DNA from: a virus
IMG/VR virus record: IMGVR_UViG_3300017917_001123
Span: 124,001 to 188,000 of that record
Direction: 5' to 3' (one strand)
Length of the DNA stretch: 64,000 nucleotides
Shown: positions 1-6,856 of the stretch, piece by piece
Numbering within the stretch: position 1 is the first letter of the stretch
Layout of the letters: each line of letters starts with the position of its first letter
Notes under the pieces: generated by a model
The model's database searches: none
Told to the model about the DNA's origin: nothing
The model's input: the letters and a program-made list of their open reading frames with translations, nothing else
Program-made: the position numbers and the translations under genes

Positions 1-1
1 C

Positions 2-1222
2 CTTAAAACGCAAATGAAGGACACAAAAGATGCGATTACAGCAGAGTCTGCTCGCATTGAAGCTGTAAAAAATGCCAACGAAAACGTTCAAAAAAGCATT
101 GATAGCCTAAGTATCAAGAGTTCTGCTTGGGAAACTAAGAAAGAAGAAGAGCTAGAAAGGCTAGGCAAGGCAATTTTAGAATTAAGTTCTGTGGACATTG
201 ACGCAGAAATTAAACTACATGAAGAACTTAAGGCATGGTCTGACAAGAACAGTAAAGTTAAAGAGCTTACAAAACAAAAAGCGACTTTAGAGTCGGCGGT
301 CGGGCAAGCAGAAAAAGCAGTTAAGAAATACGAAAAAGAATTACTCCAACTTGCTGATAAAAAGTGCCCAGCATGTGAGCAAGAGCTTCACGATCATAAG
401 CATGAAGACATGCTGTCAAAGGCAACCAAGGACTTTGATGACGCAGTAATTTACTTTGACAAGGTTACCAAAGACTTTAAGAAAGTTGAATCCGAGTTCA
501 ACGAAGTAAACAATTTAGGCAAAAAGCCTATTACATTCTACGAAACACTTGAAGAAGCGTACAATCACAGAAACAACCTTGCTAACTTAGAGCAAAGCCT
601 AGAAGATACTATTAACAGAGCTAACCCTTACGTGGAACAAGTTAACGAGCTTAAGGCAACTGCTATTCAAGAAATTACTTGGGACGTAATTAACGAACTT
701 ACTAGAATTAAGGAACACCAAGAATTCTTACACAAACTGTTGACTAACAAAGATTCGTTCATCCGCAAGAAAATTATTGACCAAAACTTGAATTATCTAA
801 ACAAGCGTCTAAGCTATTACATTGACAAGATCGGACTGCCACATACTGTTGTGTTCCAGAACGACCTAAGTGTGTTGATTACTCAACTTGGACAAGAGCT
901 TGACTTTGATAATCTAAGTCGAGGAGAACGCAATCGATTAATTCTATCCCTGTCATGGGCATTCCGTGATGTTTGGGAGAACTTGTATCAACACGTTAAC
1001 TTACTATTCATCGACGAGCTTATTGACGCTGGTATGGATGCGGCAGGTGTTGAAGCAGGATTGGCTGTGCTTAAGAAGATGGCTCGTGAAAGAAACAAGA
1101 ACATATACTTGATTTCGCACAAAGACGAGTTAATTGGTCGTGTTAACAACGTGCTTCATGTTGTTAAAGAGAACGGATTTACCAGTTACTCAAATGATGT
1201 GGACTACGTTGAGTCGCAATGA
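2..1222 (+). CDS. 46: Recombination endonuclease subunit gp46 (Rad50/SbcC-like), 5' truncated by window edge
   Basis: This is the ATPase subunit of the gp46/gp47 (Rad50/Mre11-like) complex, which resects DNA ends for recombination-dependent replication. The frame is open to the window edge, so the N-terminal Walker A lobe lies outside; about 406 residues are visible, against about 560 in T4 gp46. Counting from the ATG at 14, a zinc-hook CPAC sits near residues 118-121 between two charged coiled-coil arms. The ABC signature LSRGERNRL is near residue 303, Walker B LLFIDELID near 331, and the ISHKDEL switch near 368. The order (coil, hook, coil, C-terminal ATPase lobe) is diagnostic of the Rad50/SbcC/gp46 family. 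The stop overlaps the next ATG (1219), suggesting translational coupling. gp47 would be expected just upstream, but this cannot be seen. Confidence 0.93.
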   Translation, partial: LKTQMKDTKDAITAESARIEAVKNANENVQKSIDSLSIKSSAWETKKEEELERLGKAILELSSVDIDAEIKLHEELKAWSDKNSKVKELTKQKATLESAVGQAEKAVKKYEKELLQLADKKCPACEQELHDHKHEDMLSKATKDFDDAVIYFDKVTKDFKKVESEFNEVNNLGKKPITFYETLEEAYNHRNNLANLEQSLEDTINRANPYVEQVNELKATAIQEITWDVINELTRIKEHQEFLHKLLTNKDSFIRKKIIDQNLNYLNKRLSYYIDKIGLPHTVVFQNDLSVLITQLGQELDFDNLSRGERNRLILSLSWAFRDVWENLYQHVNLLFIDELIDAGMDAAGVEAGLAVLKKMARERNKNIYLISHKDELIGRVNNVLHVVKENGFTSYSNDVDYVESQ

Positions 1223-1458
1223 TAAACAAGTACAAAGAACTTCACGAAAAACTAGTTGAAAAGTTTGTCGAATATCACAACGTTCATACTGCGTGGGTTC
1301 TTAGATTCTCGCAGGAGAAAACCATTACCCTGCGTCGAGTCTTAAGCGAGCTTCGCGTAATTGAAACTGAGTTACGAGCAGTAGCAAAAGAGATACAGCG
1401 TGAAGAAACAAAACGCAAACGTCAAAAATGGAATAGAGAAAAAGGAGACTCAGAATGA
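1219..1458 (+). CDS. Small charged protein coupled to gp46, unknown function
   Basis: This encodes 79 residues, mostly helical and very rich in Glu, Lys and Arg; the C-terminal half is basic (EETKRKRQKWNREKG). It begins with an ATGA overlap of the gp46 stop and ends with an ATGA overlap of the next ORF, so it sits in a tightly coupled operon, which is the main evidence that it is real. I recognise no domain. The neighbourhood suggests an accessory role in DNA metabolism, but that is inference from position only. Confidence 0.7.
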   Translation: MINKYKELHEKLVEKFVEYHNVHTAWVLRFSQEKTITLRRVLSELRVIETELRAVAKEIQREETKRKRQKWNREKGDSE

Positions 1459-1649
1459 GCGCAACCATTGAAGCAATCAAACAAGCACTTTCCGCATGGG
1501 AAGCCGAGGATACTAAATTTGAAAAAGGCAACAATGCCGCAGGTACTCGTGCTCGTAAGGCATTAGCAGAAGTTAGCAAACTAATCAAGCAACGTCGAAA
1601 CGAAATCACAGAAACTAAGAATGCCCGCAAGGAAGCTAAAGCAGGGTAA
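1455..1649 (+). CDS. Small protein of unknown function in the gp46 operon
   Basis: This encodes 64 residues, Ala/Lys/Glu-rich and predicted helical, with a basic C-terminus. A good ribosome-binding site (AGGAG at about 1441-1446) precedes the ATG, and the start overlaps the previous stop. The end overlaps the next gene's ATG by one base. No motif is recognisable. The tight spacing and the ribosome-binding site support it as a real gene; its function is unknown. Confidence 0.65.
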   Translation: MSATIEAIKQALSAWEAEDTKFEKGNNAAGTRARKALAEVSKLIKQRRNEITETKNARKEAKAG

Positions 1650-2074
1650 TGACTTGGTTCTATCAAGGAACCGTTGTTAATGAGCTACCTGAAGATTGTG
1701 TTGGATTTGTCTACATTATTACGAACACAATCTCAGGTCGCAAATACATCGGAAAGAAATTAGCAAAGTTTTCAAAGACAACTTATAAAGTAGTCAAGCT
1801 AAAGAACGGTACAAAGAAGAAGAAAAAAATTCGTAGTAAAGTAGACAGTGACTGGCAAGAATATTACGGCTCATCCCCAAACCTCACAGAAGACATACAG
1901 AAACTAGGCAAAGAACACTTTCACAGAGAAATTTTACACTACTGCACATCAAAAGCACAAACATCATATCTCGAAGCCAAAGAACAATTTGAACGCAAAG
2001 TTTTAGAAACAGAAGATTACTATAACGGACACATACAAGTCCGTGTACATGGCTCACACATCCTAAAAAAATAA
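1649..2074 (+). CDS. GIY-YIG nuclease-domain protein (Seg-like)
   Basis: This 141-residue protein has an N-terminal GIY-YIG motif, seen as FVYIITN (residues 20-26) followed by GRKYIGKK (30-37), with the spacing expected of GIY-YIG endonucleases. A Lys-rich insertion follows, then a DWQEYYGSSPNL segment typical of the short GIY-YIG proteins of T4-like marine phages, and a Glu-containing helix near residues 108-118 that could supply the metal-binding acid. Relatives are usually annotated as Seg-like homing endonucleases or stand-alone GIY-YIG nucleases, and a role in mobility or DNA degradation is inferred from them. It is the last gene of the gp46 operon and lies immediately upstream of a gene-free hairpin-rich region. 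It lacks a long C-terminal DNA-binding region, so it may have lost, or never had, homing specificity. Confidence 0.8.
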   Translation: MTWFYQGTVVNELPEDCVGFVYIITNTISGRKYIGKKLAKFSKTTYKVVKLKNGTKKKKKIRSKVDSDWQEYYGSSPNLTEDIQKLGKEHFHREILHYCTSKAQTSYLEAKEQFERKVLETEDYYNGHIQVRVHGSHILKK

Positions 2075-2090
2075 GGCACAGCAACAGTAT

Positions 2091-2545
2091 AGGCTCGCAC
2101 CGGCTAACATCGGGTGCCTAGCGACAACCCACGTTTAAGGTGGGGGACGGAAGACTCTGCGCTGTACAGAGCACTCAGCAACTATCCTTAACCGGACGAC
2201 GATCGCAAATGCCGCGGTTTTGCTGTTTGAATAGAGTGAACATGAGCTAAAATGATGTGGAAACTAACAATAACCACACCTTATACTACTATGTTAGCGT
2301 ATAGCAGTATAAGCGCCGTTGTGATAAGACGGGGATGGAGGTACCGGACAACCGCCTCTGCTAAAGACCCTAACGCTAAGTGACTTGCCGTACTCGGATA
2401 ATGTCCTTTTCTTAGCCCTTAACGGGCTAAGTGTGACCATTAGTATCTGGATAATAGTTAAAACACTTCGTGTTAGTATCAAGTTAAAGAATAGTGCTTC
2501 TGAGCGTTAGCGAAAGAAGCAAACGAGCTTTAGCTCGTTTTTCAA
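2091..2545 (+). ncRNA. Candidate large structured RNA with multiple hairpins and complementary loops
   Basis: No convincing gene lies between 2075 and 2584; instead there is a chain of hairpins. Exact stems visible are 2097-2101/2113-2117, 2128-2132/2140-2144, 2155-2159/2167-2171, 2190-2194/2215-2219, 2280-2287/2306-2313 (extended by 2289-2292/2301-2304), 2338-2341/2355-2358 with inner 2345-2347/2352-2354, 2411-2418/2424-2431, 2496-2501/2515-2520 and the terminator 2521-2528/2533-2540. Loops complement each other: GCTAACAT (2103-2110) matches ATGTTAGC (2291-2298), TTAGCGT (2294-2300) matches ACGCTAA (2373-2379), and CTAACGCT (2370-2377) matches AGCGTTAG (2503-2510). The element ends in an intrinsic terminator, which favours the plus strand. 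I cannot assign it to a known family; ornate phage RNAs such as GOLLD or ROOL are classes to compare. The 5' end is not defined. Confidence 0.6.
2521..2543 (+). terminator. Intrinsic terminator ending the structured region
   Basis: AAACGAGC (2521-2528) pairs perfectly with GCTCGTTT (2533-2540) around a TTTA loop, with T's at the 3' edge. It directly follows another 6-bp hairpin and precedes the late promoter of the next gene, so it separates the gp46/RNA unit from the downstream late gene. Confidence 0.75.
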
Positions 2546-2553
2546 TATAAATA
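2546..2553 (+). promoter_or_regulatory. T4-type late promoter box
   Basis: TATAAATA is an exact match to the T4 late -10 consensus recognised by the gp55 sigma factor. It lies just after a terminator, 31 bases before the ATG at 2585, with AAGGAT as the ribosome-binding site in between. Confidence 0.75.
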
Positions 2554-2584
2554 AAAACATTAACTCCACATAAGGATAAGTGTT

Positions 2585-3244
2585 ATGCGTATTCAAGATT
2601 TATTAGTAGAAACAAGTTTAAGCGAAACTCAATTAGATGAACTTAATGTTGCTCAAGGCATTGGGAAATTCGCGAGAGGCGCAGGAAAAGCCGTAGGTGG
2701 AGTTCAAGGGGCATGGAGCGGTGCTAAACAAGCATTTGGACAAGCACGTCAAACAACAGCTCAAAACGTACAACAAGCAGTATCGGGTCAGGCCGCTCCG
2801 CAACAAGCACCGGCACAACAGGCTCCTGCTCAAACACAACCAGGACAACCTGCCGCTCAAGTTGCTCCTGCTCAACAAGCACCAGTGGAACCTGCTCAAC
2901 AAGCGGCACCAGCAGATACTACTGCGGTTAATCCAGGTGTTCCAACTAGCGACGAACAAACACCACAGGCTAACCAAACTACAACAAATCCGGCGGCTGC
3001 TGGATCAAGAATTGGTGCTCCTGCTGGTAAACAAGCAGTTGATAACGCAATTAAGACTGTAAGTGCTGTCCGTACAGATCGCAGACAGGGTGTTATTGAT
3101 TATGCTCAACAGAAGCTAGATCAAGCAGAACAAGAATTGCTAGCACTTCGTAAGAACGCAGGTATTAAACAGCAACCACAGCTTCAAGTTCAGCAAGGTG
3201 GTAAAGCTCCTGCTCAAGCTCCGCAACAGCAAGCGGCAGTTTAA
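2585..3244 (+). CDS. Ala/Gln/Pro-rich late protein with a possible prohead-protease cleavage motif; unknown function
   Basis: This 219-residue protein is dominated by Gln, Ala and Pro repeats between about residues 60 and 140 (for example QQAPAQQAPAQ), with a helical basic C-terminus. The N-terminus MRIQDLLVETSLSE contains LVE, which fits the (L/I)-x-E consensus cut by T4 gp21 protease, so it could be targeted to and processed in the prohead like T4 internal proteins; this is inference. It has its own late promoter (2546-2553) and AAGGAT ribosome-binding site. Its stop codon overlaps the antisense stop of gp51. Other-frame ORFs inside it arise from the repetitive CAA/GCT composition. No known domain is recognised. 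Confidence 0.8.
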   Translation: MRIQDLLVETSLSETQLDELNVAQGIGKFARGAGKAVGGVQGAWSGAKQAFGQARQTTAQNVQQAVSGQAAPQQAPAQQAPAQTQPGQPAAQVAPAQQAPVEPAQQAAPADTTAVNPGVPTSDEQTPQANQTTTNPAAAGSRIGAPAGKQAVDNAIKTVSAVRTDRRQGVIDYAQQKLDQAEQELLALRKNAGIKQQPQLQVQQGGKAPAQAPQQQAAV

Positions 3245-3471
3245 AAGAACGCAACTCCAGTTTCTTTAGCAGTTTCTAAATTACTTGCGATTATCTTTTG
3301 TATAATCTCAATGTCTTTGCGGTCAATAGATAGCAACTGTTCTATAGTTACACCACCCCGCATAAACCAACTACATCTATAAAGTTCTTCTTTTACGGCT
3401 TCTACTTCTTTTTCCATCTCTGACGTTAGCTCTAAAATTTCTTCAAAGCTAAGTGGTAGAAGCCTTAGACG
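3241..3471 (-). CDS. 51: Baseplate hub assembly protein gp51-like, likely expressed by -1 frameshift from gp26
   Basis: Reading the minus strand from 3471 gives 76 residues beginning RLRLLPLSFEEILELTSE and ending TGVAFF, including an MRGG motif; this resembles gp51 of T4-like cyanophages, the catalyst of baseplate hub assembly. The first in-frame ATG (3417) would discard the well-formed N-terminal helix. Upstream of it the frame has no ATG, GTG or TTG before a TGA at 3489-3487. The frame is -1 relative to gp26 and joins it exactly after a U UUU UUC heptamer (3477-3471), so a gp26-gp51 fusion is the simplest way to make the full sequence. The alternative is a shorter 58-residue protein from 3417. 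Its stop overlaps the convergent stop of the 2585 gene. Family assignment is from memory of the sequence style. Confidence 0.7.
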   Translation of the reverse strand, partial: RLRLLPLSFEEILELTSEMEKEVEAVKEELYRCSWFMRGGVTIEQLLSIDRKDIEIIQKIIASNLETAKETGVAFF

Positions 3472-4331
3472 AAAAAATTTGCAGCGTCAAATACAAAAGG
3501 AACTTCAATTTCGGGCGGTGCGCCCTTTTCAAGCATCTCCGGTGTGCTTTGGAATTTCAATGGAGGCAACGCATTTCTGTCGTTCATTTCTCCGACATGC
3601 TTTTTAACTTTTTCAAAAATTTCTGCGTCACAGCCTCTCATGAATTCGCTGATAAATTCTGGGTTATCAGTTGTACCAGCAGACGATTCAATTTTATAAA
3701 CCGCTCGATTAACCAAATCTAAGGCTTTGGTTGAAATTTTGTCAAACGTTTGCTTAAATGCGTTGAGTTTTACATCTTCTTCAAGGTCTTGGTCACGAAG
3801 AATTGTCATCATCCGCTGTGTTTCAAATTCAGTGATCTGTGTTGTAGACTGTGTTCTGTAGTCAATTGGTTTAACATAGAGAACTAGATCAGGTCGAACT
3901 TCAACGCGGTCTTCCCAAGTAACTGTAGACTGAAGTCTATCAAGTATTTCACGAAGGTTAGCTTGGAAATCCATCGGCCCTTCCATAGTTTCGTGGTTAA
4001 CTTCTAATGTCAAATTCTCACCGTAGGTTGCCATTCTAATTGCTACAAGGATAACATCTAAGTCAATTTGCGGAGCTTCCCAAGCATCGATGATGTTGGG
4101 CATACAACTTTGAATAACATCAACAACACCTTGTCCATTGAGCAGAGCATCTGGAGTTTTAAGAATAATCTCATCTCTAGCAGTCATTGAATACACAGGA
4201 TATTCTCCGTTAATTGTGGGATTTAAACTGCCCTCGCGCCAGTATTTTCCGCCACTTGGTAAAGTGATGTAGACTTTAGGTTGTCTTAACATTGACAACA
4301 GAGGATTTGTTTTAGGTGTGTTTTCTGACAT
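3465..4331 (-). CDS. 26: Baseplate hub subunit gp26-like
   Basis: This 288-residue protein opens with a low-complexity N-terminus followed by LPSGGKYW (residues 24-31) and a DEIILKTPDALLNGQG segment. This pattern is characteristic of the T4 gp26 baseplate family in T4-like phages; T4 gp26 is about 208 residues, so this version is longer. gp26 acts in assembly of the baseplate hub with gp51, gp28 and gp29. The start has GGAG seven bases upstream and a GATAAATA late box at 4377-4370. It is transcribed divergently from the tape-measure-like gene. The last codons contain a slippery run that could feed ribosomes into gp51. A hub/tail-chaperone role is inferred from family and neighbours. Confidence 0.8.
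   Translation of the reverse strand: MSENTPKTNPLLSMLRQPKVYITLPSGGKYWREGSLNPTINGEYPVYSMTARDEIILKTPDALLNGQGVVDVIQSCMPNIIDAWEAPQIDLDVILVAIRMATYGENLTLEVNHETMEGPMDFQANLREILDRLQSTVTWEDRVEVRPDLVLYVKPIDYRTQSTTQITEFETQRMMTILRDQDLEEDVKLNAFKQTFDKISTKALDLVNRAVYKIESSAGTTDNPEFISEFMRGCDAEIFEKVKKHVGEMNDRNALPPLKFQSTPEMLEKGAPPEIEVPFVFDAANFFV
3471..3477 (-). promoter_or_regulatory. Candidate -1 ribosomal frameshift site joining gp26 to gp51
   Basis: On the minus strand the heptamer T TTT TTC fits X XXY YYZ in the gp26 frame and lies two codons before the gp26 stop (3467-3465). Slipping back one base moves the ribosome from ...NFF directly into CGT CTA AGG, the start of the gp51 frame. Confidence 0.6.
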
Positions 4332-4342
4332 TTTTTAACTCC

Positions 4343-4350
4343 GATAAATA
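4343..4350 (+). promoter_or_regulatory. Late promoter box for the tape-measure-like gene
   Basis: GATAAATA on the plus strand lies 55 bases before the ATG at 4406. It forms an inverted pair with the minus-strand GATAAATA at 4377-4370, so the two promoters diverge and their expected transcripts overlap by a few bases. Confidence 0.65.
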
Positions 4351-4369
4351 GAATGTACGATGGTATGAA

Positions 4370-4377
4370 TATTTATC
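4370..4377 (-). promoter_or_regulatory. Late promoter box for gp26/gp51
   Basis: TATTTATC on the plus strand reads GATAAATA on the minus strand, 38 bases upstream of the gp26 ATG (4331). A GGAG ribosome-binding site lies between. It mirrors the plus-strand box at 4343-4350. Confidence 0.65.
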
Positions 4378-4405
4378 TACCAACATAATCAGGGATTTTT
4401 ATCTA

Positions 4406-6850
4406 ATGGCTCAAGTCGTAAAAGGTTTCATAGCCGATCAACCGGTTGAATTAAACAATGCCGCAACAGAAGCAACGCTGACTGCGATGCTAGCTATTGC
4501 TAAGAAAGATAGCACAATTCTTGCGGCTATGGCTAGGAAAGCCGGTGTAGACGCAGAAGTAATCAAAAAAGCATCTAAAGCATTGGAACAGCAAGCGGCC
4601 GCTGGCACACAAGCAGGGCAAGGATTAGGCAATCTTGTTCCTAAGGCTAATATTTTAGGCGGCTTCTTAATGGACATGGGGCAGTCTGTAATGAAGACTG
4701 CTGGAAACTTAATTGATTTCGGTGATGAGTTATTAGAAGGTAAAGCTCGTGCTAGCGACTTGTTTAAAGCATTTAAAGACTTACCATTAGGTCTTGGTCT
4801 ACTTGCTACAATGTTCCAAAAAGCAATGCAGTATCAAGAACGAAATCTTGATGTTTACCGACAGATCAGCGATACCGGCGCAGGCCTTAATGGAAGTTTA
4901 AACAGTTTAAGAATACAAGCGTCGGGTATGTATCTAACCCTAGACGAGTTTGCTGATGTTATGAAAACTAACAGTGATGTTTTTAGACAGCTAGCAGGTA
5001 ATGCCGGTTCTGGAGCAAAAACATTTCAAGGTATTAGTCAAGCATTGATGAAAAGTCAACTGGGCGACGAACTGTTAGCACTTGGATTTAATTTTACTCA
5101 GGCAAATAATTTAATTGGGTCTTACATTAGAACTAGTGGTGATGGTGTGCGAGCAGGAAAAAATGTAGCAGAAGAACATGCTAGACTTGCTAAAGCATCA
5201 GCACAATACGGTAAAGATTTAGATTTCCTTGCTAGACTAACTGGCGAAAGTAGAGAAGCCGCACAGAAAAAGCTAGAAGAAGCACAAATGGAAACCAGCT
5301 GGCAAATGTTTGTTAACAGCATCACAGATCCTGTTAGAAAACAGAATATTCAGCAGGCATTAATACGAGCACAAGCAACAGGTGATAAAGGCGTTGTCGA
5401 TCTCTTTAAAGCTAGAATGATGAATTTTGCCGGCGGATTTTCTGATGAAGCGGCAACTGTTCAGTCAATGTTCCGCGGCGCATCTGAAATGGTTGAAGGA
5501 TTTGTTAGAATTGGTAACTCTAATATGAGTCGAGAAAAGGCACAAGCTGAGTTAGATAGACTACAGGCTAGAGGTACCGCAATGACAATCAAGGAGCTGG
5601 AAAGCTATAAAAACATTGTTATGGCAACGGGTCAAGGCGCCGAAGGAACAAATAAACAGCTAATGGCAATGCAGGATCTTGCTAACAAGTATAATCAAGC
5701 AGGAAAAAAGAACGAGGCTCAAATTTTACAAAGTATTATCGACGCAAGATCTAAAGGTGATGCTGACGCAAAAGCTGCCGCCGCAGCCGCCCAAAGCGAA
5801 AAACGCATGAAAGAATTAAGCCATCAGGTTAACATGGCTCTATTACCTGTATTAGAACTTTTAGTAGCCGCAGGAAATCGGTTAGTTAAAGCATTTTCGG
5901 AATTTGTCGGTGACAGCGGAATTTTGAAAAAATTATCAAGTGCAATCACTGCTGTGGCGAATTTTATCGACCTTGCGTTTAGAGATCCAGATGCCGCATG
6001 GAATAAAATTTCCTCTTGGTTTAAAGAATTATTAGGTAAGTTCTTTGACGCATTTAGTAAGAGTGCGCTAGGCAGAGCAATGTTTGGTAATCTAGCAGAA
6101 GGACTTCAGCGCGATGCTAAAATTGACGCTATGCGAGCTCTTGATCTAAAACGTTTAGAAGAGCTAGAAAAAAAGACAGAATTAAATCAGGAAGAAAAAG
6201 ACGAACTTCAAAAGATGAAAAAAACAATCGACGAAGGTCGAGTTGCTTTAGGGCAAAAGTTTAGAGAATCTGCTGATGAAGTTGTTGATAGATCTAAAGC
6301 AAGAAATGAAGCAATGGATGAAATTGCTAAGAAATACGGTGTAACTCGTCGAGAAGTTGATGTAGGTTATTCTGAAAGGTTGGGCGGAAATGTAAACCTA
6401 ACGAGAGAATATACAGATCTCATGAATAAAAAAATCGACGAACAAAAAGCTCTCGAAAAACGAATGAAAGATACAGCATCCGGACTCGAAGCTAACAGAT
6501 TTAGAGAGTGGAAACTACAGCAGATGGATCCGGCTAAGGCAAATAGCTTTGCCGGAGGAACCGCAAGTACAGGTAGTCTAATTCGAGATTTTGGAAAAGG
6601 AACTATTGCCGAGCTTCACGGAAAAGAGGCTGTGTTAACTGAAGACCAATTAAAAAATCTTGTGAAAAATTTGGAAAATTCTAAAGGTTTAATGCATGTT
6701 TCTACAGATCCTGAGCTTCAAAAACAGCTCACATCCGCCGTTATAGCCTTAAATAAACAACAAGAGAGAACTAATGTACTACTCGGTAGTATTGCCGATT
6801 ACACAAGAAGAACATCTGAAATGGGCTCTAATAAATTCGCAAGGGTATAA
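4406..6850 (+). CDS. Tail tape-measure-like protein
   Basis: This 814-residue, mostly helical protein has hydrophobic stretches (for example FKDLPLGLGLLATMF near residue 125 and LLPVLELLVAAGNRL near 480), long charged helices, and a C-terminal FAGGTAS...GTIAELHGKEAVLTEDQ segment (about 711-748). That ending is typical of phage tape-measure proteins, which set tail length and line the tail tube. Using the general rule of about 1.5 angstrom per residue, it would correspond to a tail near 120 nm; this is inference. An AGGGA ribosome-binding site and a GATAAATA late box precede it. It faces gp26/gp51, as expected for a tape measure beside its assembly chaperones, and the portal gene follows six bases later. 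It would be the functional counterpart of T4 gp29, though I see no direct sequence match. Confidence 0.7.
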   Translation: MAQVVKGFIADQPVELNNAATEATLTAMLAIAKKDSTILAAMARKAGVDAEVIKKASKALEQQAAAGTQAGQGLGNLVPKANILGGFLMDMGQSVMKTAGNLIDFGDELLEGKARASDLFKAFKDLPLGLGLLATMFQKAMQYQERNLDVYRQISDTGAGLNGSLNSLRIQASGMYLTLDEFADVMKTNSDVFRQLAGNAGSGAKTFQGISQALMKSQLGDELLALGFNFTQANNLIGSYIRTSGDGVRAGKNVAEEHARLAKASAQYGKDLDFLARLTGESREAAQKKLEEAQMETSWQMFVNSITDPVRKQNIQQALIRAQATGDKGVVDLFKARMMNFAGGFSDEAATVQSMFRGASEMVEGFVRIGNSNMSREKAQAELDRLQARGTAMTIKELESYKNIVMATGQGAEGTNKQLMAMQDLANKYNQAGKKNEAQILQSIIDARSKGDADAKAAAAAAQSEKRMKELSHQVNMALLPVLELLVAAGNRLVKAFSEFVGDSGILKKLSSAITAVANFIDLAFRDPDAAWNKISSWFKELLGKFFDAFSKSALGRAMFGNLAEGLQRDAKIDAMRALDLKRLEELEKKTELNQEEKDELQKMKKTIDEGRVALGQKFRESADEVVDRSKARNEAMDEIAKKYGVTRREVDVGYSERLGGNVNLTREYTDLMNKKIDEQKALEKRMKDTASGLEANRFREWKLQQMDPAKANSFAGGTASTGSLIRDFGKGTIAELHGKEAVLTEDQLKNLVKNLENSKGLMHVSTDPELQKQLTSAVIALNKQQERTNVLLGSIADYTRRTSEMGSNKFARV

Positions 6851-6856
6851 TAACAA

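Noticed and set aside
2091-2300. tRNA or tmRNA gene
   Set aside because: No T-arm, acceptor stem or CCA end could be assembled from the hairpins.
2294-2482. 62-codon minus-strand ORF as a gene
   Set aside because: It overlaps perfect RNA stems, has no ribosome-binding site or neighbours, and its sequence looks non-coding.
2091-2545. Group I intron next to a GIY-YIG gene
   Set aside because: I looked for the conserved core (a GACTA element pairing with TAGTC, and intron-flanking exons). No clear pair is present and the flanking genes are not halves of one gene.
2633-3062. Other-frame ORFs inside the Ala/Gln/Pro-rich gene
   Set aside because: They arise from repeated CAA/GCT codons; only the 2585 frame has a promoter, ribosome-binding site and sensible composition.
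3241-3417. gp51 starting at the internal ATG (3417)
   Set aside because: It would cut off the N-terminal helix that appears conserved, and there is no clear ribosome-binding site; the frameshift explanation fits better, though it is not proven.
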